Origin: a virus
IMG/VR virus record: IMGVR_UViG_3300028275_000013
Span: 24,238-88,237 of that record
Length of the DNA stretch: 64,000 nt
Direction: 5' to 3' (one strand)
Numbering within the stretch: the stretch's first letter is position 1; each line of letters starts with the position of its first letter. Under the pieces are notes generated by a model. It had not been told where the DNA came from, did not search any database, and saw only the letters and a list, made by a program, of their open reading frames with translations. Shown piece after piece: positions 20,190 through 28,970 of the stretch. The position numbers and the translations under genes were made by a program.

Positions 20190-20840
20190 ATGTCTACTCT
20201 CAGAACAATCACAGGTTTTAAAGAAAGACTTGCTGGAGGTGGCGCAAGACCTAATCTATTTGAAGTTGAAATACCATCTTTCCCAGCTCCATTAACAAAT
20301 TTTTGGAAAACTGGTAGTAGCAATCAAATAGAAACATTTAAGTTTCTATGTAAAGCAGCTGCTCTTCCTGCTTCAAATATTGCTTCAATTGATGTACCTT
20401 TTAGAGGTAGAATTTTGAAAGTTGCGGGTGATAGAACCTTCGATGTTTGGACAGTCACTATCATCAATGATGAAGATTTCCAATTAAGAAGTGCTTTTGA
20501 ATTGTGGATGAATAATATCAGCAAACTTGATAATAATAGCGGTGCTACTAATCCAAGTTCCTATATGACCGATGCCTTTGTACACCAACTTGGCAGAGGA
20601 TATGATAAGGGAAGATTTTCTACCACAAATAATGGTGGTGCTGCACAACCTTCTGTTGATGTTACTCCATTAAGAACTTACAAATTTGATGGAATTTTCC
20701 CAACTGCAATTTCTGCAATTGATCTTTCATATGATTCTTCAGATGCAATTGAAGAATATACTGTAGAGTTCCAAGTTCAATACTGGAGTGCAGGAAAAGG
20801 TCCAGCTAGAAATGATGCAACTGGTGTTCAAATTAGCTGA
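20190..20840 (+). CDS. 19: tail tube protein gp19
   Basis: Tail tube subunit stacked inside the gp18 sheath. The conserved pieces RPNLFEVEI, FKFLCKAAALPASNI and VWTVTIINDEDFQLRSAFE match the tube family. Length 216 (T4: 163), with a Ser/Gly/Asn-rich loop at residues 120-160 accounting for part of the excess. A strong ribosome site (AAAAGGAGG) lies 10 bases before the ATG, as expected for an abundant protein. Confidence 0.96.
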   Translation: MSTLRTITGFKERLAGGGARPNLFEVEIPSFPAPLTNFWKTGSSNQIETFKFLCKAAALPASNIASIDVPFRGRILKVAGDRTFDVWTVTIINDEDFQLRSAFELWMNNISKLDNNSGATNPSSYMTDAFVHQLGRGYDKGRFSTTNNGGAAQPSVDVTPLRTYKFDGIFPTAISAIDLSYDSSDAIEEYTVEFQVQYWSAGKGPARNDATGVQIS

Positions 20841-20846
20841 TAAATA
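20840..20846 (+). promoter_or_regulatory. late-type promoter motif for gp20
   Basis: ATAAATA overlaps the gp19 stop, 25 bases before gp20. Confidence 0.5.
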
Positions 20847-20870
20847 GTCAGAAACCAATTTCAATAAATC

Positions 20871-22565
20871 ATGTCAAAATTATTTGGATTCTCTATTGAG
20901 GATAATGAACCACTATCTCCAAGTACGGTCTCTCCCGTTCCTCCAAATAATGAGGATGGGTCAGACCACTACTTGAGTAGTGGTTTTTTTGGTTCATATG
21001 TAGATATTGAAGGTGTTTATAGAACTGAATTTGATTTAATTAAAAGATATCGTGAAATGGCACTTCATCCAGAGTGTGATAGTGCCATTGAAGATATTGT
21101 AAATGAAGCCATAGTGTCGGATACAAATGACAGTCCAGTAGAAATTGAACTTTCAAATCTGAACGCTAGTGATGGTATTAAGAATAAAATACGACAAGAA
21201 TTCAAACATATTTTATCACTTTTAGATTTTGATAAAAAATCTCACGAAATTTATAGGAATTGGTATATTGATGGAAGGTTATTTTATCACAAAGTAATTG
21301 ATCTAAAGAATCCACAAGAAGGAATTCAAGAACTTCGTTACATAGACGCAATTAAAATGCGTTATGTGAGACAACATAAAAAGAATGAGAAAGATAACAA
21401 CAGATATAGACTGTCTAATATAAATGCTGATAATCCAATGGATTATGAGTTTCCTGAAATTGAGGAATATTTCATCTATAATCCAAAGATGACATATCCA
21501 ACCACAAATCCATCTTCTTTAGGTGGAAATACTGGAATTAAAATGTCAAAGGATTCTATCACATATTGCACCTCAGGTCTTGTAGATAGGAATAAGGGAT
21601 CAACACTTTCATATCTTCATAAAGCAATCAAGTCCCTCAATCAACTGCGAATGATTGAAGACTCACTGGTAATTTATCGTCTGTCTCGTGCGCCAGAAAG
21701 AAGAATTTTTTATATTGATGTAGGTAATCTACCAAAGGTTAAGGCGGAACAATATCTTCGTGATGTTATGATGCGTTATCGCAATAAACTGGTATATGAT
21801 GCAAGCACCGGAGAAATTCGCGATGATAAAAAATTCATGGCAATGCTTGAGGACTTCTGGCTCCCAAGAAGAGAAGGTGGTAGAGGAACTGAAATCTCTA
21901 CACTTCCTGGTGGTCAAAACCTTGGAGAGATTACAGATATTGAATATTTTAAGAAGAAACTTTATCGTTCACTAAATGTCCCACCATCAAGAATGGATGG
22001 AGAAGGTGGATTTAATCTTGGTCGGTCATCAGAAATTCTGAGAGATGAAGTTAAGTTTAGCAAGTTTGTTGCTCGTTTGAGAAAAAGATTCTCATACATG
22101 TTCCATGATATGTTGAGAACGCAATTGATTCTCAAAAATATTATCACTCCAGAAGACTGGGAAATTATGAGTGAGCATATTCAATATGACTTCTTATATG
22201 ATAATCACTTTGCTGAACTCAAGGATGCTGAGTTACTCAATGAAAGATTGAATATGGTTCAGATTGCAGAACCTTATGTTGGAAAGTATTTTTCTCAAGA
22301 TTATTTGAGAAGAAAGATTCTTCGTCAAACTGATGAAGAAATTCTTGAGCAGGATAAAATTATGAAAAAAGAAATTAAAGATGGTATTATTCCAGATCCA
22401 AATGCACCAATAGATCCAATGACAGGTATGCCATTAGAACCTGGACAACAACCTGCAGGAATGAATTTGGGACAACCAGTGATGGAACCAAATTTAGATG
22501 CTCAAGGTGCTGCCACCGAAGCAAGTGGTAAAATTGCAGAAATGCCTAAGGGTGGAGAAATTTAA
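20871..22565 (+). CDS. 20: portal protein gp20
   Basis: Portal vertex protein, the dodecameric channel for DNA and the start point of head assembly. Typical stretches are EFDLIKRYREMALHPECD, YIDGRLFYHKVID, then DVMMRYRNKLVYDASTGEIRDD and SLNVPPSRMDGEGGFNLGRS, the region widely used as a cyanophage marker. Length 564 (T4: 524). The C-terminus is a Pro/Gly-rich tail (PDPNAPIDPMTGMPLEPG). Confidence 0.98.
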   Translation: MSKLFGFSIEDNEPLSPSTVSPVPPNNEDGSDHYLSSGFFGSYVDIEGVYRTEFDLIKRYREMALHPECDSAIEDIVNEAIVSDTNDSPVEIELSNLNASDGIKNKIRQEFKHILSLLDFDKKSHEIYRNWYIDGRLFYHKVIDLKNPQEGIQELRYIDAIKMRYVRQHKKNEKDNNRYRLSNINADNPMDYEFPEIEEYFIYNPKMTYPTTNPSSLGGNTGIKMSKDSITYCTSGLVDRNKGSTLSYLHKAIKSLNQLRMIEDSLVIYRLSRAPERRIFYIDVGNLPKVKAEQYLRDVMMRYRNKLVYDASTGEIRDDKKFMAMLEDFWLPRREGGRGTEISTLPGGQNLGEITDIEYFKKKLYRSLNVPPSRMDGEGGFNLGRSSEILRDEVKFSKFVARLRKRFSYMFHDMLRTQLILKNIITPEDWEIMSEHIQYDFLYDNHFAELKDAELLNERLNMVQIAEPYVGKYFSQDYLRRKILRQTDEEILEQDKIMKKEIKDGIIPDPNAPIDPMTGMPLEPGQQPAGMNLGQPVMEPNLDAQGAATEASGKIAEMPKGGEI

Positions 22566-22571
22566 TAAATA
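22565..22571 (+). promoter_or_regulatory. late-type promoter motif
   Basis: ATAAATA lies immediately after the gp20 stop, 20 bases before the small core gene. Confidence 0.45.
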
Positions 22572-22584
22572 CTAGAGATTACTT

Positions 22585-22761
22585 ATGAGTTTATTAAAAA
22601 TGGATGATCTTATGGATATGATTGTCTCTGACGAATCACCTTCTCAGATTAGCGACAAAATTAAAGAACTTTTATTCACAAAATCAGCAGAAAAAATAGA
22701 TTCTTTCCGACCTTCTGTTGCAGTTTCAATGTTTTCTGGAGAAGTAGAAGAGGAACAATGA
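22585..22761 (+). CDS. small prohead-core candidate (gp67 position)
   Basis: A 58-residue acidic, helical protein (MSLLKMDDLMDMIVSDESPS, C-terminus GEVEEEQ). It sits directly after gp20, where T4 places the prohead core gene 67, and overlaps the next gene by 4 bases (ATGA). T4 gp67 is also small and acidic. The assignment rests on position and composition, not on clear sequence identity. Confidence 0.6.
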   Translation: MSLLKMDDLMDMIVSDESPSQISDKIKELLFTKSAEKIDSFRPSVAVSMFSGEVEEEQ

Positions 22762-23078
22762 AATCATTTCAACAATTCATCTCAGAATCAGTAAATATTT
22801 CCGGAGATTTTAACGGAAATCTTTACATCAATTCTTCTCAACCAGAACAACAATCAGTTGGTGAAGGATATGTTGCAGATGTAGTATGGAATGGAAGTCT
22901 TTATAGGATGGAATTGACCAGCAGAACTGGTATTCCATCAAAACAATCTTTAGGTGAAGAATTGCAAGCAGAATATCCAGGTGCAATTGTTCACCAGATT
23001 TATCCAATTGCAGAAAAGAACTGCAATATTAAAAAAGCAAGCAGATACCACCCATCAAAATTAGAATGGATTGATTGA
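22758..23078 (+). CDS. prohead-core candidate with capsid-targeting-like N-terminus (gp68 position)
   Basis: This 106-residue protein starts MKSFQQFISES, which closely resembles the T4 capsid-targeting sequence MKTYQEFIAEA of internal proteins. ISE followed by S fits the gp21 protease site ([IL]-x-E, cut after E), predicting a cut after residue 10. Residues 37-80 (VVWNGSLYRMELTSRTGIPS, then AEYPGAIVHQIYPI) match a domain of the 662-residue modular protein (SWRGKYYAMKMFF, then YPGSMVVYHSVSEI). It sits where T4 gp68 lies. A head-internal role is inferred. Confidence 0.65.
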   Translation: MKSFQQFISESVNISGDFNGNLYINSSQPEQQSVGEGYVADVVWNGSLYRMELTSRTGIPSKQSLGEELQAEYPGAIVHQIYPIAEKNCNIKKASRYHPSKLEWID

Positions 23079-23081
23079 TAA

Positions 23082-24407
23082 ATGGCTCAGTGGAATAAGA
23101 ATACTCAAGATTATTTGAACCAAGAAAGAAGTCTTTTTGAGGTTTTTTTACAAGCAGATAAATTTGGAAATATTTTTGATCCATTAGGTCAAGGATTTTC
23201 AGGAGATCTTTTTGGTAGATTAAAAGTATCACAACCATTTACTCTTTTTGACTCAACTCATAGATATTCTCAAGATGGTGATTTTGATGATGTAATTCTT
23301 GGAGCAGGATCTACTGTTGGAATTATAACACATCAAAGTACTGCAACATTAGGAATTGGTACTACTGCAGGTTGTTCTATTGTAAGAGAAAGTAAAAGAG
23401 TATTTTCATATCAACCTGGTAAAGCATTACAAGTTTTTCAAACATTTGTAATGGCATCACCAAAAGCAAATCTTACTCAAAGAGTTGGTTATGCATCATC
23501 AACAAATGGCGTAGTTTTAGAACAAGCAACTGATTCTACTGGAATTACCACAGTATACTGGGTAATGAGAACTGAAAGATCTGGTATTAGCACAGAAATT
23601 AAAGTTCCACAATCCGAATGGAATATTGATACTTATGATGGTGTTGGAGTGGGAACAACATCTAAAAATTCAAGTGGACATAGATTGGATTTATCAATGG
23701 CACAAATTATGTTCACCGAATATGAGTGGTTAGGTGTTGGTGCAGTTCGTTGCGGATTTGTAAATAAGGATGGTAATTTTCATATTACTCATATCTTTAA
23801 TCATGCAAATACAATTAATAGTACATATATGACAACTGCTACACTTCCAGTTAGATATGAAATATTAAACACTGGAGTCACAACATCTACATCAACAATG
23901 AAACAGATATGCGTTTCTATTCAATCTAATGGTGGTTATGAAAAAAGGGTTGCATCAGATGTAGCAAGACAAGATGCACTAGTTTCAGTAGCATCTACAA
24001 CTTTTATTCCTCTTGTAAGTATTCGTCTCAAAGCAGGAAGAGAAGATGCAGTTATTCTTCCGAATCAAATTAATGCACTTCCAGATAGTGCAACATCAGT
24101 TTATTATGAAGTCGCTCTCATTAAAAATGCAACTCTCAGTGGCGGAAGTTGGGTAAATTCTTCATCTCCAAATGTGGAGCAAAATACAACTGCAACTTCT
24201 ATGTCTGGTGGAACAGTTGTTAGAGCAGAATATATTTCATCTGCAAATAAAGCATCAACTGCTTTAAACGAAAATACAGAATATAATTGGGATTTACAAC
24301 TTGGAAGAACTCAAGCAAAAGTTAGTGACACATTTACATTAGCAGTTAGAGCAATTTCTGGAAGTGGAAATTGTATTGGTGCTTTGAGTTTTTATGACTT
24401 AACTTGA
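23082..24407 (+). CDS. virion structural protein in head gene cluster
   Basis: A 441-residue, Ser/Thr/Gly-rich, beta-predicted protein with no membrane segment and no catalytic motif I can recognise. It begins MAQWNKNTQDYLNQERSLFE. It lies between prohead core genes and the protease gp21, a spot with no counterpart in T4, so it is probably an accessory head or decoration protein. It starts 4 bases after the preceding stop. Confidence 0.65.
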   Translation: MAQWNKNTQDYLNQERSLFEVFLQADKFGNIFDPLGQGFSGDLFGRLKVSQPFTLFDSTHRYSQDGDFDDVILGAGSTVGIITHQSTATLGIGTTAGCSIVRESKRVFSYQPGKALQVFQTFVMASPKANLTQRVGYASSTNGVVLEQATDSTGITTVYWVMRTERSGISTEIKVPQSEWNIDTYDGVGVGTTSKNSSGHRLDLSMAQIMFTEYEWLGVGAVRCGFVNKDGNFHITHIFNHANTINSTYMTTATLPVRYEILNTGVTTSTSTMKQICVSIQSNGGYEKRVASDVARQDALVSVASTTFIPLVSIRLKAGREDAVILPNQINALPDSATSVYYEVALIKNATLSGGSWVNSSSPNVEQNTTATSMSGGTVVRAEYISSANKASTALNENTEYNWDLQLGRTQAKVSDTFTLAVRAISGSGNCIGALSFYDLT

Positions 24408-24414
24408 TTAAATA

Positions 24415-24421
24415 ATAAATA
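24415..24421 (+). promoter_or_regulatory. late-type promoter motif
   Basis: ATAAATA lies 25 bases before the 183-residue structural gene. Confidence 0.45.
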
Positions 24422-24445
24422 ACTAAAAGTGTATTATTAAAAATA

Positions 24446-24997
24446 ATGGCTCACAGACCAGTTGGGGCAGGTTCCTCATTTACATTTACTGCAGGTGCTG
24501 CAACAACATCATCTGCATTTTCAGTACAATCAAGTGTTTTGAGAGTGGTTGCTGTTGGAGGAGCAGCTCATATTTCTGTGGGAGGAAATCCTTCAGCAAC
24601 TTCCACTGATTATTATATTTCTTCTGGTGGATCAGAAACTCTTGCATTGACTAAAGCATCAAATAAAGTTGTTGGAGTTACTACAGGTACAACAACAACT
24701 ATTATTGTTCCAGAAGGAACTCAAGTTCCATTTGGGGTTGGTGATTATGTATCTTTAACAGTTGGTGGTCAGTCATATTATGATTTCACTCATAAACAAG
24801 TTTTGTCAGTTGATACGAGTGCCGGTATAAATGGTTATTATCAAACAAGAATGACCGTAGATAATAACTCTAGTGGAATTTTAACTGCATTTGCCCCAAC
24901 AGATGCTAGTGTTTCGATTTCAAATAAAGTTTCTGCATATGGTGTCGGTTCAGGAACTCTTTATTACCAACAAGTACAAATCTCAGGACAAGCATGA
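24446..24997 (+). CDS. small beta-rich virion structural protein
   Basis: A 183-residue protein of low complexity in Thr, Ser, Gly and Val (FTFTAGAATTSSAF, then HISVGGNPSATSTDYYI). The pattern is one of short beta strands, as in head decoration or fibre-like proteins. Its stop overlaps the gp21 start (ATGATGA). It has its own ATAAATA upstream and sits in the head cluster, so late virion expression is likely. I do not recognise a named family. Confidence 0.6.
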   Translation: MAHRPVGAGSSFTFTAGAATTSSAFSVQSSVLRVVAVGGAAHISVGGNPSATSTDYYISSGGSETLALTKASNKVVGVTTGTTTTIIVPEGTQVPFGVGDYVSLTVGGQSYYDFTHKQVLSVDTSAGINGYYQTRMTVDNNSSGILTAFAPTDASVSISNKVSAYGVGSGTLYYQQVQISGQA

Positions 24998-25647
24998 TGA
25001 AACTTATCAGAGAAGAAGTAGAAAAAGTAGAAGTTATCACCGAAACTGTAGGTGGTAAAAAACAACTTTATATTCAGGGAGTTTTCCTCCAAAGTGAATG
25101 TGTTAATCGTAATGGTAGAATGTATCCTTTCCAAATTATGGAAAGAGAAGTTAACCGTTATAATGAAAATTATGTTCAAAAAGGTAGAGCACTTGGCGAA
25201 TTAGGTCATCCAGATGGACCTACTGTAAATCTTGATAGAGTTTCTCATAAAATTACAGAACTCAAGCAAAGTGGTAATAACTTTATTGGTAAGGCACAAA
25301 TTTTATCCACTCCAATGGGTAAAATTGCCGAATCACTTCTCAAAGATGGAGTGACTCTTGGTGTTTCATCTCGTGGAATTGGTTCTTTAAGAGAAAATAC
25401 TAAAGGATTTAAAGAAGTTGGTGAAGATTTTATGCTTGCAACTGCAGCAGATATTGTTGCAGATCCTTCTGCACCTGACGCTTTTGTTCAGGGAATTATG
25501 GAAGGTAAAGAGTGGATTTGGGATGGTGGTATTTTGCGAGAGAAATTAGCAGAGAATACCAAAAGAAAAATTAATGCTCTAGTTGATCAAAGAATACTAG
25601 AAGAACATAAAATTAAATTATTCAATGAGTTTTTAAATTCATTGTAA
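24994..25647 (+). CDS. 21: prohead core protease gp21
   Basis: Head maturation serine protease, a homolog of T4 gp21, which cuts scaffold, capsid and internal proteins after [IL]-x-E. The conserved catalytic His block is GELGHPDGP (residues 66-74) and the Ser block is LGVSSRGIG near residue 130. Length 217 (T4: 212). It precedes scaffold gp22 and capsid gp23 as in T4. Candidate substrates here are gp22, gp23 and the proteins at 22758, 50543, 51630 and 52920. Confidence 0.95.
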   Translation: MMKLIREEVEKVEVITETVGGKKQLYIQGVFLQSECVNRNGRMYPFQIMEREVNRYNENYVQKGRALGELGHPDGPTVNLDRVSHKITELKQSGNNFIGKAQILSTPMGKIAESLLKDGVTLGVSSRGIGSLRENTKGFKEVGEDFMLATAADIVADPSAPDAFVQGIMEGKEWIWDGGILREKLAENTKRKINALVDQRILEEHKIKLFNEFLNSL

Positions 25648-25658
25648 TTTATTAATTT

Positions 25659-25669
25659 ATAAATAAATA
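25659..25669 (+). promoter_or_regulatory. late-type promoter motif for gp22/gp23
   Basis: A double ATAAATAAATA lies 36-46 bases before the gp22 start. This is the closest late-type motif upstream of the scaffold and capsid genes, as none is seen between gp22 and gp23. Confidence 0.55.
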
Positions 25670-25704
25670 TAGATTAAATTACTAAGGTTAATCGGAGAGT
25701 TCAA

Positions 25705-26859
25705 ATGTCTCGTGGAGATTTACAAGAAATGGAAGTAGGCACTAAGCAATCCAAAACCGCCGTTAATGCAAATGCAAAGGCTGGAGAAGCAATGCCAAAC
25801 CTATCAGGCAATATTCCTGATGGACAAACGGGCGGATGGGAAGATCTTGGAGGTCCAGATCCTTCCAACTACCGTCCAGATGATGATTCTGCAAAACTTA
25901 AAACACCTGGAGGAACCCTTAAGCAAGTTAAGGATGTTGTCAACAAAGGTGCTAAACCTGCGGAAGCAATGAAAGGTGTTAAGGAAGATGAAGAACTTGA
26001 GTATGATGAAGATGAAGAGCTCCTAGAAGCCGCTAAGGAAGAAGAGGAAGGAGAAGAGGAAGAAGAAGGCGGTAAGAAAGGCAAAAAGAAGGAAGAAGAG
26101 GAAGGAGAAGAAGAAGAAGAAATGGAAGAAGAGTTTAGCATCGAAGAAGATGTTAATGCTCTGCTTGCTGGCGAAGAACTCTCCGAAGAGTTCCAAGAAA
26201 AAGCAAGAACCATTTTTGAAGCTGCTCTTCGTTCCAAAGTTTCTGATATTAAAGAAGCACTTGAAGAGCAGTATGTTGCTGCTCTTGCAGAAGAAGTTCA
26301 AGAAATTAAAACTGAACTTTCGGAGCGCGTAGATGCATACCTTGAGTATGTATCTGAAGAGTGGATGCAAGAAAATATTCTTGCAGTTGAAAGCGGTCTT
26401 AAGACCGAAATGACCGAATCATTCCTTGCAGGAATGAAGGGTCTTTTTGAAGAACATTATGTATCAATCCCTGAAGATAAATATAATGTGCTTGAAAGCA
26501 TGGTAGAAAAACTTGATGAAATGGAGACAAAACTCAACGAGCAAATTGAGAAGAACATTTCACTTAACAAGCGTCTCGCAGAGTCGGTTGCTGATGGAAT
26601 CTTTGAAGAAGTCGCTGAAGGTCTAGCAGACACTCAGAAAGACAAGCTCGCTTCACTTGCCGAAAGTGTTGAGTTTGAAAGTGAAGCAAAATATCGTGAA
26701 AAGCTGGAGACTTTGAAGGAATCATATTTTCCTTCAAGAGTAGTTTCTCCACAGGCCAGAACTGAAACTTTGTCGGATGGTATGGATCCAGCACCTGAAG
26801 TAATTTCCGGTCAAATGGCTACCTACCTAAGAACTCTTCAGGCAGTCGCCAAAAACTGA
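25705..26859 (+). CDS. 22: prohead scaffold gp22
   Basis: Main scaffolding protein of the prohead. Residues 95-145 are almost pure Glu with Lys/Gly interruptions (EEEEGEEEEEGGKKGKKK). A long helical, coiled-coil-like region follows (EEFQEKARTIFEAALRSKV, later KLDEMETKLNEQIEKN). The C-terminal part (PSRVVSPQARTETLSDGMDP) is like other marine T4-type scaffolds. Length 384 (T4: 269). The acidic run gives a long Ser-rich antisense frame that is not a gene. It is expected to be digested by gp21 during maturation. Confidence 0.93.
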   Translation: MSRGDLQEMEVGTKQSKTAVNANAKAGEAMPNLSGNIPDGQTGGWEDLGGPDPSNYRPDDDSAKLKTPGGTLKQVKDVVNKGAKPAEAMKGVKEDEELEYDEDEELLEAAKEEEEGEEEEEGGKKGKKKEEEEGEEEEEMEEEFSIEEDVNALLAGEELSEEFQEKARTIFEAALRSKVSDIKEALEEQYVAALAEEVQEIKTELSERVDAYLEYVSEEWMQENILAVESGLKTEMTESFLAGMKGLFEEHYVSIPEDKYNVLESMVEKLDEMETKLNEQIEKNISLNKRLAESVADGIFEEVAEGLADTQKDKLASLAESVEFESEAKYREKLETLKESYFPSRVVSPQARTETLSDGMDPAPEVISGQMATYLRTLQAVAKN

Positions 26860-26911
26860 ACTTAATATTAATCAAACCCAAAAATCACTTTAGTAAAAAA
26901 GGTAAACGCAA

Positions 26912-28342
26912 ATGTTCCATTCTGAGCATCTGCAGGAAAAGTGGGCACCTCTACTAGATTATCAGGGTATCGACCCTATCAAAGATTCTCATCGTAGAGC
27001 TGTAACCGCTGTCCTGCTCGAAAACCAAGAAAAATTTTTAAGAGAGCAATCTGCTTTCGACAACGGTTCCATGAGTATGCTCATGGAGTCACCAACCAAC
27101 AGCGGTAATGCTGCTGGTGCTAGTGGTGCTTTCGGTGGCGGTTCCGCTGCTGGTGGTCCTACTGCAGGTTTTGATCCAGTTCTGATTTCACTCATTCGTC
27201 GTTCAATGCCCAACCTGGTCGCTTATGACCTGGCTGGCGTTCAACCAATGAGTGGTCCTACTGGACTTATCTTCGCAATGCGTTCCCGCTATACCAACCA
27301 AAGCGGAACTGAAACCTTCTTCAATGAAGTAGATACTGCATTCTCCGGTCAAGACGCAGGTTTTGATGAGGCTGCAGGATTTACTGAAGTTGGCGTTGGT
27401 ATGGGTACTACTGCACAAGCAGGAAGCAACCCATCAGTTCTAAACCCAGTTGGTAGCGCAACCTCAACCGCCTACAATGTAGGTCAGGGTATGGTTACTG
27501 GCGACGCAGAAAACCTTGATGGTACAGCTGGTGATGCATTCAACCAGATGGCATTCTCAATCGAGAAAGTCACTGTTACTGCAAAGTCACGCGCTCTGAA
27601 AGCTGAGTACTCATTAGAACTCGCTCAAGACCTCAAGGCAATCCATGGTCTGAATGCTGAAGCGGAATTAGCAAACATTCTCTCAACTGAGATTCTTGCT
27701 GAAATCAACCGCGAAGTTATCAGAACCATCTATAAGGTTGCTGAACAGGGTGCTGTTCAAAACACTGCAACAGCTGGTATCTTCGACCTCGATGTTGACT
27801 CCAACGGTCGTTGGTCAGTTGAGAAGTTCAAGGGTCTCCTATTCCAAATCGAGCGTGATGCTAACGCAATCGCACAAAGAACTCGTCGCGGAAAGGGTAA
27901 CATCATCATGTGTTCTGCTGATGTTGCTTCAGCACTAACCATGGCTGGTGTTCTAGACTACACCCCTGCACTTAACGCTAATCTGTCTGTTGATGACACC
28001 GGCAATACTTTTGCTGGTACTCTAATGGGCAAATTCCGCGTCTACATTGACCCATATTCTGCTAACCTCACTGCGGGTAACACCTCACCAGGTAACCAGT
28101 ATTATGTTGTTGGTTATAAGGGTGCTTCCCCTTATGACGCTGGACTCTTCTATTGTCCTTATGTTCCTCTCCAAATGGTTCGTGCCGTTGGTGAGAACTC
28201 CTTCCAGCCTAAGATTGGCTTTAAGACCCGTTATGGTCTTGTTGCTAACCCATTTGCAGAAGGAACCAATCAGGGTCTCGGTCGTCTTCAGACCAACCAG
28301 AACCGCTACTACAGAAGAGTTGCTGTTAAGAACCTCATGTGA
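26912..28342 (+). CDS. 23: major capsid protein gp23
   Basis: Major head protein (HK97-type fold in T4). Diagnostic pieces are WAPLLDYQGIDPI, IRRSMPNLVAYDLAGVQPMS and GPTGLIFAMRSRY. An LMES stretch at residues 57-60 fits the gp21 site, predicting removal of the first 59 residues (T4 cuts after residue 65). Length 476 (T4: 521). Base use differs from neighbours: many C- and G-ending codons (AAC, GGT, CTC), as expected of the most highly expressed gene. A strong terminator follows. Confidence 0.98.
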   Translation: MFHSEHLQEKWAPLLDYQGIDPIKDSHRRAVTAVLLENQEKFLREQSAFDNGSMSMLMESPTNSGNAAGASGAFGGGSAAGGPTAGFDPVLISLIRRSMPNLVAYDLAGVQPMSGPTGLIFAMRSRYTNQSGTETFFNEVDTAFSGQDAGFDEAAGFTEVGVGMGTTAQAGSNPSVLNPVGSATSTAYNVGQGMVTGDAENLDGTAGDAFNQMAFSIEKVTVTAKSRALKAEYSLELAQDLKAIHGLNAEAELANILSTEILAEINREVIRTIYKVAEQGAVQNTATAGIFDLDVDSNGRWSVEKFKGLLFQIERDANAIAQRTRRGKGNIIMCSADVASALTMAGVLDYTPALNANLSVDDTGNTFAGTLMGKFRVYIDPYSANLTAGNTSPGNQYYVVGYKGASPYDAGLFYCPYVPLQMVRAVGENSFQPKIGFKTRYGLVANPFAEGTNQGLGRLQTNQNRYYRRVAVKNLM

Positions 28343-28364
28343 TCAATATCACATAAGATTATCG

Positions 28365-28391
28365 AGAGACCCCAAAAGGGTCTCTTTTTTT
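28365..28391 (+). terminator. intrinsic terminator after gp23
   Basis: A perfect 8-bp stem AGAGACCC / GGGTCTCT with a CAAAA loop, followed by a run of T. It lies 23 bases past the gp23 stop and runs directly into a CTAAATA late-like motif before the next gene. Confidence 0.9.
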
Positions 28392-28409
28392 ATCTAAATA
28401 TTTAAAAAA

Positions 28410-28970
28410 ATGACGACCAACTCATTTAAGAATCAAATACAGAATAGAAATTTTCTAGCACCTGTTGGATTTAAATTTATTTTAAATAGAGCACCTAAAG
28501 TTGCCTTTTTTAGTAATTCTGCAAATATACCTGGATTAACTTTAGGAATTGCCAATCAACCATCATATTTGAGAGACATACCTCAACCTGGGGAAAAGAT
28601 AGAGTTTGAAGATTTCACTCTTAGGTTTTTAGTTGATGAGGATTTGACGAATTACACTGAAATTTCAAACTGGATTCGTGGTCTTGGATTTCCCGAATCC
28701 TTGGAAGAAATATACGAATTACAAACTTCAAATCCAAATATGAATCAACCAAGAAAAGGATTGATGAATCTGTATTCGGATGGAACTTTAACTGTTTTAA
28801 CAAGCAGCCAAAATGCAAACTTTAAAATAAAATTTAGAGACTTGTTTCCTTATAATTTGACTACATTACAATTTGATGCTACAGAAACAGACATTCAATA
28901 CTTTACAGCAGAAGTATCTTTCAAGTATACTATGTTTAATATTACAGATTTGAATGGCGATCCTTTATGA
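28410..28970 (+). CDS. 3: gp3-like tail completion / tail-tube-fold protein
   Basis: A 186-residue protein whose centre (FSNSANIPGLTLG, then GEKIEFEDFTLRFLVDEDLT, then NWIRGLGFP) resembles the tube-family fold and parallels gp19 in layout. In cyanomyoviruses the gene between gp23 and uvsY is usually the tail completion and sheath stabiliser gp3 (T4: 176 residues), which caps the tube. The tail role is well supported. The choice between gp3 and another tube-fold component such as gp54 rests on synteny. It overlaps uvsY by 4 bases. Confidence 0.75.
   Translation: MTTNSFKNQIQNRNFLAPVGFKFILNRAPKVAFFSNSANIPGLTLGIANQPSYLRDIPQPGEKIEFEDFTLRFLVDEDLTNYTEISNWIRGLGFPESLEEIYELQTSNPNMNQPRKGLMNLYSDGTLTVLTSSQNANFKIKFRDLFPYNLTTLQFDATETDIQYFTAEVSFKYTMFNITDLNGDPL

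Noticed and set aside
25869-26237. Ser-rich antisense frame over gp22
   Set aside because: It is a direct result of the Glu-rich (GAA/GAG) run in the scaffold protein.
26150-26332. Plus-strand frame of 60 codons within gp22
   Set aside because: A shifted reading of the Glu/Lys-rich scaffold sequence with no ribosome site.
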